The notes under the pieces: model-generated
What the model was told of the DNA's origin: nothing
The model's input: only the letters and a program-made list of their open reading frames with translations
Database searches by the model: none
Shown here: in pieces, positions 34,326 to 43,161 of the stretch
Layout: each line of letters starts with the position of its first letter
How positions within the stretch are numbered: position 1 is the first letter of the stretch
DNA from: Elusimicrobia bacterium RIFOXYB2_FULL_49_7
GTDB lineage: Bacteria; Fibrobacterota; OXYB2-FULL-49-7
NCBI GenBank assembly: GCA_001800515.1
Contig: MGVN01000253.1
Span: forward strand, 42,900 to 87,980
Direction of reading: 5' to 3'
Length of the DNA: 45,081 bases
Position numbers and translations under genes: made by a program

Positions 34326-35849
34326 TTAGTCCGCTTTGCGGATTGTACGAAAACCGGTAAAGGGATCAGGCGCAATGGGATTAAAAGCGCATGCCGCATC
34401 CCGACCACCGCAACGCAGATAATATTCGTCGCTGCGGAAACTACCACCGCGGCGCATCCGTACCGTACCCTGATCCGGTCCAAGATAGTCGACACGATAG
34501 CCTCGGAGGACATCAAAACCGGCGCCCACATCCCAAACCCATTCAAAGGCATTGCCGCTCATCTCATATAAACCGTATCGATTGGATACATAATGTCCCA
34601 CCGGTTTGAATTCGGCATAAATAAAAGACCGAGTAATTCGCGTAGTATCAATTTCAGTAACACTGGTGATAAATAAGGCGCTGTCGCCACCCATCACCTT
34701 ATCGGTTGTACTCGGCAAGGTATCGATTGCAGCGATTTCATCTTTTAATATGGTAACCGGATGCAAAATCGGGTAGGTATTATAATCAATTCCGATTTTT
34801 ATTTGTTTTTTCAGCGTATCATAAACAAGAACACCGTTCTTATCGCCATGGTAATAAACCAATGTATCAAAATACCAGACCGTATCTAAATAAATCTCTT
34901 CATCTATGACCGTTTCAAAAGTAGAATCTCGAAAAGAATTAACATTGGAATCGATGAAAAAAGTAGAGGCAAACGTGGTCGTATCAATCCGTCGAATCAA
35001 GGAATACGAATAAGATCGGTATCCATTCACATCCAGGATCGAATAATAACCAGACTCTCCAGAAATCAAGGTATCCGAGTGTATCCCCCCCTGTTTCGGG
35101 ATATAGGTATAAAAAATCGTATCCGGTGTAAGCAAAATCCAAGCGGAGTCTTCACTGTCATATTTTCTGAAATAGATAGAGCCGTGAGTCGTATCCGTGG
35201 TTCCATCAGAATAGGCAAGTGAAGAAGATAACCGACCTGTAGAAGTTGCATATAAGGGACGCGGCGTACTGCGTCCTGCCCGCGCCGCATATTCCCATTC
35301 ATCCTCTGTGGGGAGTCGATAACCGGTTGCACTGGTGTCCATGTGGGTTAAGGTAAACATACTGATACCGGAAGCCCAATCCGTGGTATCATAAACCTGA
35401 GTCAACCCATCCCTATCGGTCCGTTTCATGCAATATCGAATCGCATCGAACCAACTCACACCCGTGCGGGGCCAATTGCCGGGAATCGTATCAATGGTAT
35501 CTCCCATGACCCGCACCCATTCGGCCCGGCTTACTTCAACCGTATCCATCCAAAAAGATTTTGAAATAAAAACGCTATCATTCATTTCATCTATGAAACC
35601 GGTTGTTTTATGGTAATCGGTTGTATCAATCGTATAAACAGAATCCCGAGCTTTTAGAAGCACCATGCCGCCATAAGCAGAATCATTCTCGGTATAAGCA
35701 GGATAAAAGGAATAAACATGCGGGATAGCACCTTCTTCCACTACCACCACCGGAGGAATCGGTTCATAGACCAACTTATCGCCCTTCTCGCATCCCAGAA
35801 ACAAGGAGGTAATGACAAGAAAAAGAAACAAAAAGGCGTATTTTATCAT
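34326..35849 (-). CDS. SUMF1/FGE-like lipoprotein with large internal insertion (507 aa)
   Basis: The start at 35849 opens a lipoprotein signal (KYAFLFLFLVITSLFLGC, Cys20). SUMF1/formylglycine-enzyme-type motifs flank the protein: FWMDTVEVSRAEW, WFDAIRYC, TGYRLPTEDEWEYAARAG, then GLYEMSGNAFEWVWD and GGSFRSDEYYLRCGGRD, ending TGFRTIRK. Between AARAG and KPVGHY lie ~210 residues where the family normally has a few dozen, an apparent Thr/Ile/Asp-rich beta insertion. The copper-binding cysteine pair of true FGE is missing (Ser and Tyr at those positions), so catalysis is unlikely. Family lipoproteins such as GldJ and GldK are structural, which is the more likely role here. Confidence 0.82.
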   Translation of the reverse strand: MIKYAFLFLFLVITSLFLGCEKGDKLVYEPIPPVVVVEEGAIPHVYSFYPAYTENDSAYGGMVLLKARDSVYTIDTTDYHKTTGFIDEMNDSVFISKSFWMDTVEVSRAEWVRVMGDTIDTIPGNWPRTGVSWFDAIRYCMKRTDRDGLTQVYDTTDWASGISMFTLTHMDTSATGYRLPTEDEWEYAARAGRSTPRPLYATSTGRLSSSLAYSDGTTDTTHGSIYFRKYDSEDSAWILLTPDTIFYTYIPKQGGIHSDTLISGESGYYSILDVNGYRSYSYSLIRRIDTTTFASTFFIDSNVNSFRDSTFETVIDEEIYLDTVWYFDTLVYYHGDKNGVLVYDTLKKQIKIGIDYNTYPILHPVTILKDEIAAIDTLPSTTDKVMGGDSALFITSVTEIDTTRITRSFIYAEFKPVGHYVSNRYGLYEMSGNAFEWVWDVGAGFDVLRGYRVDYLGPDQGTVRMRRGGSFRSDEYYLRCGGRDAACAFNPIAPDPFTGFRTIRKAD

Positions 35850-35953
35850 ATTTTGACCTGCAATCTCATTATCGGGCGCTTCGACATTCATTTCGGGCAT
35901 TTTCCTTAAGAGCTCAGCGCCCGAGTATATTGAATATCATTTAGACGATATAA

Positions 35954-35981
35954 AATATAAACAATGTCCGGTTCGGATCAA
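35954..35981 (-). promoter_or_regulatory. Promoter of the SUMF1-miaB-lapAB-SPOR operon
   Basis: On the minus strand TTGATC (35981-35976) and TATATT (35959-35954) are 16 bases apart, about 105 bases upstream of the lipoprotein ATG at 35849. It lies in the only gap between the oppF stop and this gene. Confidence 0.5.
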
Positions 35982-35993
35982 ATAAAAAGCAAT

Positions 35994-36953
35994 TCAGGCA
36001 TAGGGACAGGCCACCGCCCTGCCCTCCCTTTTATCGACCAGCTCAGGCCGCTTTTCTCGGCAGTCGGGTTTTGCCAGGGAACAGCGGGGATGAAACGCGC
36101 AGCCAGAGGGTGGATTCATGGGACTTGGAACATCGCCTTGCAGCACAATAGCCTTCTTGGTTTTAGCCACCCGTGGCTCCGGCACAGCGGCAATAAGCGC
36201 CTTAGTATAAGGATGAAGGGGCGCGTCGCACACTTGATCAGAAGGGCCGCTTTCCACTATTCGACCCAGATACATGACCGCAATCCGGTTAGAAATATGT
36301 TTCACCACACTAAGATTATGGGCAATAAACAGATACGAAAGGCCAAAATCGCGCTTCAAATCATCGAGTAGGTTGATGATTTGCGCCTGCACAGAAACAT
36401 CCAGCGCAGAGACCGGTTCATCTGCAATAATCAGAGCAGGCCGCAAGGCAATGGCACGGGCAATGCCGATGCGCTGGCGTTGGCCACCTGAAAACTCATG
36501 GGGATAACGATTCACCGCACTCTTAGGCAGCCCCACCCTGTCCAGCAACTGGACCACTTGATCTGACAAATCTGCGCCCTTGCTAACCTTATGAATGATA
36601 AAGGGTTCTGCCACAATGGCGCCAACGGTCATCCTGGGATTCAGGGAGCTTAAGGGGTCCTGAAAGATGATTTGCATCTGGCGGCGCATGGCCTTTAAAG
36701 AGGCCCCTTTTAACGGTAGAATATCCTGGTCCTTAAAACGGACAGCGCCTGCTGTTGGCTCAATTAAACGAAGCACGCAGCGGCCCGCAGTAGTTTTACC
36801 GCAGCCCGATTCACCCACCAGGCCCAGCACCTCATTTTCCGCAATGGAAAAGGAGATATCATCCACAGCTTTAACCACACCGGCCTGGCGCGACAGAAAG
36901 CCCTTTTTGACCGGGAAATATTTTTTTAGGCCTTGAACGGTGAGCAGCATCAT
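35994..36953 (-). CDS. oppF: Peptide ABC transporter ATPase, OppF/DppF type (319 aa)
   Basis: Walker [10 protein letters not shown] (47-55), Q-loop FQDP (97-100), signature SGGQRQR (155-161), Walker B LIIADEP (174-180) and the switch His in IAHNL are all intact. The C-terminal extension carries the oligopeptide ATPase cysteine motif CAFHPRC...CREKRP, which holds an iron-sulphur cluster in relatives. It pairs with the OppD-type ATPase immediately upstream, from which it is separated by no bases. It is the last gene of the importer operon. Confidence 0.95.
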   Translation of the reverse strand: MMLLTVQGLKKYFPVKKGFLSRQAGVVKAVDDISFSIAENEVLGLVGESGCGKTTAGRCVLRLIEPTAGAVRFKDQDILPLKGASLKAMRRQMQIIFQDPLSSLNPRMTVGAIVAEPFIIHKVSKGADLSDQVVQLLDRVGLPKSAVNRYPHEFSGGQRQRIGIARAIALRPALIIADEPVSALDVSVQAQIINLLDDLKRDFGLSYLFIAHNLSVVKHISNRIAVMYLGRIVESGPSDQVCDAPLHPYTKALIAAVPEPRVAKTKKAIVLQGDVPSPMNPPSGCAFHPRCSLAKPDCREKRPELVDKREGRAVACPYA

Positions 36954-37913
36954 TTACTCCATATGAAAGCAGGCGCTGAAATGGCCGCTTTCCACCTCTG
37001 TTTCAAGAGGCCGTTTAAGACAAGCTGCATCCGCCCGCGAACAGCGATCATAAAAACGACACCCTTCCGGGTAATCTGTGGGATCCGGCAGCGTGCCGGC
37101 AATGACGTTGAGCCGTTCCCGACGGCCCTGCATCACGGGAATGGAATTCAGAAGTCCCAAGGTGTAGGGATGTTTTGGATTCTCGTAAATCTGCTTCACA
37201 CTCCCCCGCTCGGCCACCCGTCCCGCATAGAGAACCAGCACTTCATCTGCAATTTCAGCCACAATACCCAGATCATGTGTGATGAAAATAACCGACATCT
37301 GCCGACTCGCCTTGAGTTCGGCCAGGAGGTTCAGGATCTGTGCCTGAATGGTAACATCCAGCGCGGTGGTCGGTTCGTCGGCAATAAGGAGCGATGGGTT
37401 GCAGGAAAGGGCCATGGCAATCATGATGCGCTGACGCATGCCGCCGGACATCTGGTGTGGATACTCATTGACCCGCTTGTCCGGATCCGGAATGCGGACC
37501 AACTTCAACATTTCCACTGCCTTGGCCTGCGCCTCTTTTTTATCGAGCCCCTGATGAAGCAGGAGCGCCTCTTCAATCTGATACCCGCAGGTAAAGACCG
37601 GATTCAGGGAGGTCATGGGGTCCTGAAAGATCATGGCCATCTCATTGCCCCGAAGCTTGCGCATCTCTTTTTCCGGCAAAGAAAGAATGGAGCGCTCTCT
37701 AAAAACAATATTTCCGGACGTAATTTCAGCCGGTGGAGTAGGCAAGAGGCGCATGATGGCATGGGCGGTCACAGACTTGCCGCACCCGGATTCGCCCACC
37801 ACGCAAAGGGTTTTTCCGGCTTCCAGAGAAAAGGAGAGATTATCCACCGCATTGACCACACCATCATCAGTGTTGAACCGGACGGTAAGATTTTTGACAT
37901 CAAGAAGTGGCAT
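36954..37913 (-). CDS. oppD: Peptide ABC transporter ATPase, OppD/DppD type (319 aa)
   Basis: The ATG at 37913 gives [13 protein letters not shown], the usual family start; a TTG at 37940 would add nine residues, and neither has a well-spaced ribosome site. Walker A GESGCGKS (40-47), signature MSGGMRQR, Walker [13 protein letters not shown] and the His switch ITHDLG are intact. The C-terminal cysteine motif [14 protein letters not shown] is present. The start lies 42 bases after the oppC stop, the largest gap in this operon. Confidence 0.94.
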   Translation of the reverse strand: MPLLDVKNLTVRFNTDDGVVNAVDNLSFSLEAGKTLCVVGESGCGKSVTAHAIMRLLPTPPAEITSGNIVFRERSILSLPEKEMRKLRGNEMAMIFQDPMTSLNPVFTCGYQIEEALLLHQGLDKKEAQAKAVEMLKLVRIPDPDKRVNEYPHQMSGGMRQRIMIAMALSCNPSLLIADEPTTALDVTIQAQILNLLAELKASRQMSVIFITHDLGIVAEIADEVLVLYAGRVAERGSVKQIYENPKHPYTLGLLNSIPVMQGRRERLNVIAGTLPDPTDYPEGCRFYDRCSRADAACLKRPLETEVESGHFSACFHME

Positions 37914-37955
37914 GGTGTTAAAAATACAATTCCTTTTCAATTGCTTCTATTAAAT

Positions 37956-38801
37956 TCATTTTTTCGGATCCAGCGCATCCCGAAGCGCATCCGCAAAGAT
38001 GCTGAAACAGAGGATAATGAGAAACATGGCCGTGGTCGCCCCGAGTAACTGCCAATAGACACCACGACCAATCAGCTCAAGCCGGGCATCGGAAATCATG
38101 ATGCCCCAACTGGGCTCACCCTGTGCACCCACGCCCAGGAAGCTTAAAATAACCTCAGCCTTGATAGCGGACACAAACATCAGTGAAAAATTGATGATAA
38201 TGAGATGAAAGATATTGGGCAGAATATGAACCACCATAATCCGGATATGGCCCATGCCAAGGGCGCGGGCAGCCTGCACATAATCCAGCTCTTTCTGCCG
38301 GATAAACTCGCTGCGCACAATGCGGCAGATACCGACCCAGGAGGTAAACCCAATGGCAATAAAAACCGCAGTGAGCCCTTTGCCGAGTACCAATGTGAGA
38401 GCTAAAAGCAGAATCAAATAAGGAATGGAGTCCAGCGTGGAATAAAACCAGACAATGATATCATCCACTTTACCCCGGTAATACCCGGCCAGGCTGCCAA
38501 AAAAGATGCCGATGGGAATGGCAATCAGCGTAGTGATGAGCCCAACGGACATGGCAATGCGTGTGCCCACCAGGACCCGCTTAAACACATCGCGCCCCAG
38601 AAAATCCGTTCCGAAAATATGATCCCATGAAGGAGACGCATAAGAAACACCTGCAATCTCACCATACCCTTTTGCCAGTAATCCTGTTTTTGTCAGTAAT
38701 GCAATAATACAATACAAGGCGATCACAACCAGACAGAAGAGGGCCAGCTTATTTCGTTTTAACTGGCGAATGGCTTTGCGGGTAGGGGAGTCGTGCATCA
38801 T
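37956..38801 (-). CDS. oppC: Peptide ABC transporter permease, OppC/DppC type (281 aa)
   Basis: An N-terminal OppC_N segment (RKAIRQLKRNKLALFCLVVIALY) is followed by a BPD_transp_1 domain with five or six membrane helices. The EAA loop reads EFIRQKELDYVQAARALGMG. The family landmark FGTDFLGRDVFKRVLVGTR precedes the core domain. It forms the heterodimeric membrane channel with the OppB-type protein, whose stop codon abuts this start. Confidence 0.95.
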   Translation of the reverse strand: MMHDSPTRKAIRQLKRNKLALFCLVVIALYCIIALLTKTGLLAKGYGEIAGVSYASPSWDHIFGTDFLGRDVFKRVLVGTRIAMSVGLITTLIAIPIGIFFGSLAGYYRGKVDDIIVWFYSTLDSIPYLILLLALTLVLGKGLTAVFIAIGFTSWVGICRIVRSEFIRQKELDYVQAARALGMGHIRIMVVHILPNIFHLIIINFSLMFVSAIKAEVILSFLGVGAQGEPSWGIMISDARLELIGRGVYWQLLGATTAMFLIILCFSIFADALRDALDPKK

Positions 38802-39734
38802 TTACTCCATCCGAACCCGTGGGTCAACCAGACTGTACATGAGGTCTCCCAGTAAATTACCCAACATATAAAGGACTGACCCGAAAACGGTCATGGCCTT
38901 GATAACCGGAAAATCTGCGTCATTAATGGCATTAATGCTGAGACTGCCGAGTCCCGGAATACCGAAAAAGGTTTCAAGCAGAAGTGAACCGGTAAACAGA
39001 CCGGGCAGCGCCATGGCCAAGCTGGTGATGATAGGAATCAGCGCATTTTTCAATACATGCCGTCCCATGACAACCGGCTCGGACAATCCCTTGGCCCGAG
39101 CCGTCAAGACATAGTCGCGACTGGTTTCATTCAGAATCACGGTGCGGTAGAACCGGACATCCCCGCCCAGTGCCACCCCCACCCAGATTAGCGCAGGAAG
39201 AATTAAAAAAGGAATACCGGCCCATCCGCTTTCATAACCTGAAATGGGGAAAATGTCGTACACATAAGCCAGGTAATATTGGCCGGCAATGATATAGACC
39301 AAGATGCTGACGCTCATACCAATGACGCAGAGCACGACCAGAAGGCGATCGTAAAATCGGTTGCGATAAAAGGCGGCAACCAAAGAGATAATGATTGACA
39401 AGAGGGCTGCAAACAGAAAGGCGGGAATAGCCAGGGAGAGAGAGGGACCCAGTCCATCACTGATCATTCCCGTTATTTTCTGATGAGTGGTCCAGGAGCG
39501 GCCGAATTCCAGATGCACCAGATCATTCAGATAATCCACATATTGAACCAGCAGGGGCTTATCCAACCCAAGTTGGTGAGTCAATTCCTGAATCTCCTCC
39601 GGAGAAGCGTGTTTTCCAAGCATCTGGTAAACCGGATTACCGCCCACCACATTAAAGAGCAGAAAGGTAATCAGCGTGACACCAAGCACCAGTGGAATAG
39701 TGTAAAGGATACGGCGCAGGATATATCTTATCAT
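38802..39734 (-). CDS. oppB: Peptide ABC transporter permease, OppB/DppB type (310 aa)
   Basis: Typical length and start (MIRYILRRILYTIPLVLGVTLITF, in two parts: basic residues then TM1). The motif GLDKPLLVQYVDYL is the hallmark OppB periplasmic segment. The EAA loop is near SRDYVLTARAKGLSEPVVMG, and the C-terminus has the LGNLLGDLMYSLVDPRVR signature. About six membrane helices are visible. It overlaps the binding-protein gene by four bases (ATGA). Confidence 0.95.
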   Translation of the reverse strand: MIRYILRRILYTIPLVLGVTLITFLLFNVVGGNPVYQMLGKHASPEEIQELTHQLGLDKPLLVQYVDYLNDLVHLEFGRSWTTHQKITGMISDGLGPSLSLAIPAFLFAALLSIIISLVAAFYRNRFYDRLLVVLCVIGMSVSILVYIIAGQYYLAYVYDIFPISGYESGWAGIPFLILPALIWVGVALGGDVRFYRTVILNETSRDYVLTARAKGLSEPVVMGRHVLKNALIPIITSLAMALPGLFTGSLLLETFFGIPGLGSLSINAINDADFPVIKAMTVFGSVLYMLGNLLGDLMYSLVDPRVRME

Positions 39735-41500
39735 TCACGCCCCAACGAACGGTTACGCTGTTCAATATCAATCTTAAGATATTTAATATTACCGGGCGAC
39801 ACAATCAACGGCTTCCGGTTCTTGAGCCACTGATAGGAAAGTCCTTCAGCCACCCGATGGGTATTAAAAATCCAGGGGCAATCATCGGCCACAATGGCCT
39901 TCATCCGACGGATGCAGGTAAGCCGCTCCGGCCCATCCGGCAAGACGGTAATCATCCTGTAAAGTGAATCGTATTCCGGGTTTTTATAATTGGCCGCATT
40001 CTCTCCCGGCGCTTCGTTTGGCCCATATAAAAGCTGAAGGAAATTCTCCGGGTCTGGATAATCAGCAGCCCAAGCCAGGCCTGCAATCTGACACTTCTTT
40101 TCCTTGAGCCGTTTCAGAAATTCCGGCCAGGTAACGCTTTCCAACTTCACTTTTATGCCAATCGCCGCCATTTCGGAAACAAACTTCTCTCCCATCTGGC
40201 GGGCCGTGGTTTCAGAAAGAGTAAGATATTCCAGTTCCGGCAGCCCTTTGCCGCCCGGAAAGCCGGCCTCTGCCAATAACCGCTTCGCTTTTCCCGGATC
40301 ATACTGCCGATACGGGTTTTTATAATCCGCTTCATACCCGAACATCCCGGGTGGAATCGGACTTTGTGCTTCAACGGCACGACCATTATAAAAAAGTTCT
40401 ATTGTTTTCTTAACATCTTCGGCCAAAGAGATGGCTTGGCGCAGTTTTTTATAGCGCCCCATTAGCGTATCCGCAAAATTAAAAATGGTGTAAGTGAGAT
40501 CCAAGTCCGCATACCGGCTCAGCAAAATGCCCTTTTTCCGGTACTCCTCCTTTAAACTTTTGTCGGGCAGGACAATATTGTTGTATTCATCTTTGGGGAT
40601 ACCGGATTGTTCCAGATTGCCCCGAAGAAAATTCAGAATCATGGGCTGAGATTCCATGAAGATGTAAAACTCTATTCTGTCAATGAGTGGGAGCGGCCTG
40701 CCGGCATCCTCTAATAAACCGGCAGCACGATCACCTTCCTCCCCTTCCGTAGGATAAAAACCATGATGATAATTGAGGTTCCGTTCAAACACCATGCGCT
40801 GACTCCGCCGCCATTCCGTCAGCCGATAAGGGCCCGTGCCCACCGGATGGTTGAGGAACTCTTCCTGATAATAATCCACCGCTTCATGGGGAAACAGAGC
40901 GGTGTAACCCATGGTCAGGATATATTTGAAATAAGGAAAGGGTTGGGTCAGCCGAATTTGAACCGTATAATCATCCAAGACTGCTAGACCGGACAGATTC
41001 GAAAAATAATCCGCTGAATCGCTCTTTTTAAGTTTTCGGGTGGCATCCCGGAATTCATCCAACCCTTCAATCTTATTTTCAAACAGCCACCAGCCTGTGG
41101 AGCGGGTGCGCGCATCTGCCAGCCGTTTGATACTGTAAATAAAATCGCGGGCATTAACCACTCGCCCTTTGCCTTCCGGAAAACAGGGGTCATCTGTAAA
41201 ACGGATCCCCTTTTTCAAAGGGATGCGCCAGAGCAATCCGTTTTCTGAAATGGTTGGAAGGGATTCCGCCAGGCAGGGTTCAATATCAAAAGGCCGGACC
41301 AGGTACTTATATTGATAAAGCGCTTCGTAAACCTGTTTCTGGCAGATATGGGAATAGAGATCAGACACATCCGCCGGATCAAAACCTTTGATTTTGGCAA
41401 TGAGTACATCACGGTGGACATTACCCAGCTTTTTTTTCTGAAAGGAACAGCCCGGTAAGAGGAGAAAGAGAAGCAATGCGCAAAGTAAAAGGAAGCGCAT
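39731..41500 (-). CDS. oppA: Peptide-binding lipoprotein of the ABC importer, OppA/SBP_bac_5 family (589 aa)
   Basis: The lipoprotein signal MRFLLLCALLLFLLLPGC puts lipidation at Cys18. The body is a family-5 solute-binding protein: LLWRIPLKKGIRFTDD, NARDFIYSIKRLADARTRS, HPVGTGPYRLTEWRRSQ, ISLAEDVKK, and near the C-terminus AWAADYPDPENFLQLLYG. These match peptide or nickel-type binders of class C; the ligand cannot be read from sequence. It is the first importer subunit of the operon, 12 bases after the zinc-ribbon protein gene. Confidence 0.94.
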   Translation of the reverse strand: MRFLLLCALLLFLLLPGCSFQKKKLGNVHRDVLIAKIKGFDPADVSDLYSHICQKQVYEALYQYKYLVRPFDIEPCLAESLPTISENGLLWRIPLKKGIRFTDDPCFPEGKGRVVNARDFIYSIKRLADARTRSTGWWLFENKIEGLDEFRDATRKLKKSDSADYFSNLSGLAVLDDYTVQIRLTQPFPYFKYILTMGYTALFPHEAVDYYQEEFLNHPVGTGPYRLTEWRRSQRMVFERNLNYHHGFYPTEGEEGDRAAGLLEDAGRPLPLIDRIEFYIFMESQPMILNFLRGNLEQSGIPKDEYNNIVLPDKSLKEEYRKKGILLSRYADLDLTYTIFNFADTLMGRYKKLRQAISLAEDVKKTIELFYNGRAVEAQSPIPPGMFGYEADYKNPYRQYDPGKAKRLLAEAGFPGGKGLPELEYLTLSETTARQMGEKFVSEMAAIGIKVKLESVTWPEFLKRLKEKKCQIAGLAWAADYPDPENFLQLLYGPNEAPGENAANYKNPEYDSLYRMITVLPDGPERLTCIRRMKAIVADDCPWIFNTHRVAEGLSYQWLKNRKPLIVSPGNIKYLKIDIEQRNRSLGRE

Positions 41501-41512
41501 GAAAAAGGACCG

Positions 41513-42199
41513 CTATTCCCGGACTTTGAGTCCCGCTTTTTTAACCAGACCGGTAACGATGCGCTTGAGTTCATCATCAGAAAGGCGGAGTCCCTGGTTC
41601 AGTGCTTCCATGCGCGTGTAGCTGATGGTGCGGTCCAGAGGCATGGGCAGGGCCACGGAAGAGGCGATTTCAAAAAGCTTTTTTACAATGGCCAGCTTCT
41701 GACCGTTTTCGGAGGCCACTTCCTCAAATCCGGCGGCCCGGTCAAGCTCTCCTGATTTGGCCCCAAGCGACAGCATGGTCTGGCCGACCGCCCCATCCGC
41801 CTTCTTTTCGATGACTGCATCAAAACGGGTGGAGCGAGTGTCAGCAGCCGGCGCTGATTTGTGGGAGGTTTTATGTTCAGCCGGTTTCTTATGATCTTTA
41901 TCATCGCGTTTTTCGCGCTTGGCTTCGTTCTTTTTGACCTTTTTCAGAACAAGACTCTTATTTTTCAGTGCCTTGATGCCGCAATCATGACAGACTGCCG
42001 CACGAATGCCATCAAGTTCAAGACGGGCGATTTCGGGCACCGCTGCACCGCAGCAGTCGCACTCCTTGAGCACCTGAAGAACCTGGGTGATACCCTCCTT
42101 GATTTCGCGCAGGATTTCAAGGTCACGGCTTTCCAGGTGCTTTTTTTTGGCCACACCCTGGAATTTCGTGAGCAGTTTATTCAGGTTTCCGTCCGCCAT
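41513..42199 (-). CDS. Unrecognised protein with CxxC zinc-ribbon segment (228 aa)
   Basis: An AAAGGAA site precedes the ATG. Residues ~20-45 are helical (LEILREIKEGITQVLQVLKE). They are followed by CDCCG (Cys47-50 region) and AAVCHDCGIKAL, a four-cysteine zinc-ribbon-like pair ~25 residues apart. A lysine-rich disordered linker (~80-130) separates this from a C-terminal helical domain (~150-228, MPLDRTISYTRMEALNQGL, then DDELKRIVTGLVKKAGL). No signal peptide is seen, so the protein is cytoplasmic. The layout vaguely recalls DksA/TraR zinc fingers, but the DksA Asp motif is absent. It precedes oppA by 12 bases, so it is probably co-transcribed with the importer. Confidence 0.6.
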   Translation of the reverse strand: MADGNLNKLLTKFQGVAKKKHLESRDLEILREIKEGITQVLQVLKECDCCGAAVPEIARLELDGIRAAVCHDCGIKALKNKSLVLKKVKKNEAKREKRDDKDHKKPAEHKTSHKSAPAADTRSTRFDAVIEKKADGAVGQTMLSLGAKSGELDRAAGFEEVASENGQKLAIVKKLFEIASSVALPMPLDRTISYTRMEALNQGLRLSDDELKRIVTGLVKKAGLKVRE

Positions 42200-42281
42200 C
42201 GTCTGTTCCTTTCGATTGTATGAATAAATAATTGTTTTCCAAAATGAGATACAAGTCCTGTGTAGGATAAACCTTTTTTCG

Positions 42282-42347
42282 CGCGTTTAAATTAAACATA
42301 CCTTTAATTTGAACGCGTTCAGATTAAAGGCATGTTTAATCTGAACG
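42282..42347. repeat. Pair of mirrored hairpins built from four alternating copies of a 13-base unit
   Basis: Hairpin 1 has arms at 42282-42296 and 42303-42317 (CGCGTTTAAATTAAA against TTTAATTTGAACGCG, one T-G mismatch) with loop CATACC. Hairpin 2 has perfect 13-base arms at 42316-42328 and 42335-42347 (CGTTCAGATTAAA / TTTAATCTGAACG) with loop GGCATG. Read on the opposite strand, hairpin 2 is nearly the same as hairpin 1, and its differences keep base pairing. There is no T-tract on either strand next to the stems. It fills most of the gap between the lipM stop and the next gene. Confidence 0.9.
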
Positions 42348-42360
42348 AGGGGAGAATAGA

Positions 42361-43149
42361 CTATCGATTCCATGCCGGAGAGTCATATTTAGCAGCCAAC
42401 AGACCGATACGCGCTTCCTCTTCCGGAGAGAAATGATATAATTCCACCGGGAATCCAAAGACTTCAGAAAAACCACTTCGGAATGCTGCAACCGCTTCGT
42501 CAAAAGAAGGGCAAACCCCCGCCTCCTGCAGACAGATGGCCTCTCGCTTCAGTTCATCTCGATATTTTTGCCGCGCTGGTTCATTAAGATTCAGCAGGTT
42601 GGCCAAGTCAAGTCCGGGCAGAAGAGGTAAAGAACCATGCTGCAAAAAGCGGTTTTTGTCGCGCCGCTGGGCACTGCCGATTATCTTGCGTCCCTGTACC
42701 AAAAGTTCAAACCGGGAAACTGATGAAAAACAGGGCAGAGAAGCGCTCCCCTTTTCCCGCCGATCAGACGCTCCCCCCTTTTCCACTTCAGCTGTAACCC
42801 CGAGCCGTTTGAGAGTAGCCACCAGCCCCTCTGAAATCTTGAGATAAGTGGAATTCAAATCCGGGCCGAAGAGACCGCCTGTCTCGCCTGCAATGGAGTA
42901 AGTGATTTCCTGATCATGCAACACCGCCCGGCCGCCGGTGAGCCGCCGCACCACCGAAACTCCGGCTGCCTGGGTCCGCGCTACATCAATTTCCTGCGCG
43001 GCCTGCTGGCCAAAGCCTAAGGATATGGCCGGCGGCGACCAGCCGTAGATCCGAAGAAAGAGGCCACTCTTTTCACGAAAGAGAAATTCGTCAACGGCCA
43101 TATTGTAACTGGCATGGGAAAGCGGGGATGTAATGAAATTGAAAGACAT
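42361..43149 (-). CDS. lipM: LipM-type octanoyltransferase of the BPL/LplA/LipB family (262 aa)
   Basis: Family motifs are NMAVDEFLF, RRLTGGRAVLHDQEITYS (68-85), LPCFSSVSRFELLVQGRKI (138-156) and GSAQRRDKNRFLQHGS. The Cys in PCF (Cys140) aligns with the catalytic cysteine of Bacillus LipM, and Lys155 with the conserved binding lysine. LipM moves octanoate from acyl carrier protein to GcvH or other lipoyl domains, the first step of lipoate synthesis. A lipoate-protein ligase (LplA) is the alternative, but the Cys and QHGS motif favour LipM. No lipA or GcvH gene is in the window. It starts 12 bases after the hsdM stop. Confidence 0.82.
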   Translation of the reverse strand: MSFNFITSPLSHASYNMAVDEFLFREKSGLFLRIYGWSPPAISLGFGQQAAQEIDVARTQAAGVSVVRRLTGGRAVLHDQEITYSIAGETGGLFGPDLNSTYLKISEGLVATLKRLGVTAEVEKGGASDRREKGSASLPCFSSVSRFELLVQGRKIIGSAQRRDKNRFLQHGSLPLLPGLDLANLLNLNEPARQKYRDELKREAICLQEAGVCPSFDEAVAAFRSGFSEVFGFPVELYHFSPEEEARIGLLAAKYDSPAWNR

Positions 43150-43161
43150 TTTATCTTTTTA

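Noticed and set aside
10065..35849. Type IX secretion / Gld gliding locus
   Set aside because: Only a SUMF1-type lipoprotein and a large barrel recall it. No GldL, GldM, GldN, PorV or C-terminal type IX sorting domain was recognised.
34326..35849. Active formylglycine-generating enzyme
   Set aside because: The catalytic cysteine positions are occupied by other residues and no sulfatase gene is nearby.
36933..38048. Plus-strand open frame of 371 codons
   Set aside because: It lies opposite the fully conserved oppD and part of oppC, has no ribosome site or recognisable domain, and is explained by codon structure of the genuine genes.
42215..42242. Promoter TTGGAA-N16-TACAAT before the zinc-ribbon gene
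   Set aside because: The predicted transcription start would fall inside the AAAGGAA ribosome site of the gene, so the message would lose it.
42282..42347. Double hairpin as intrinsic terminator of lipM
   Set aside because: No T-tract follows either stem in the direction of transcription; an A-tract is found instead.
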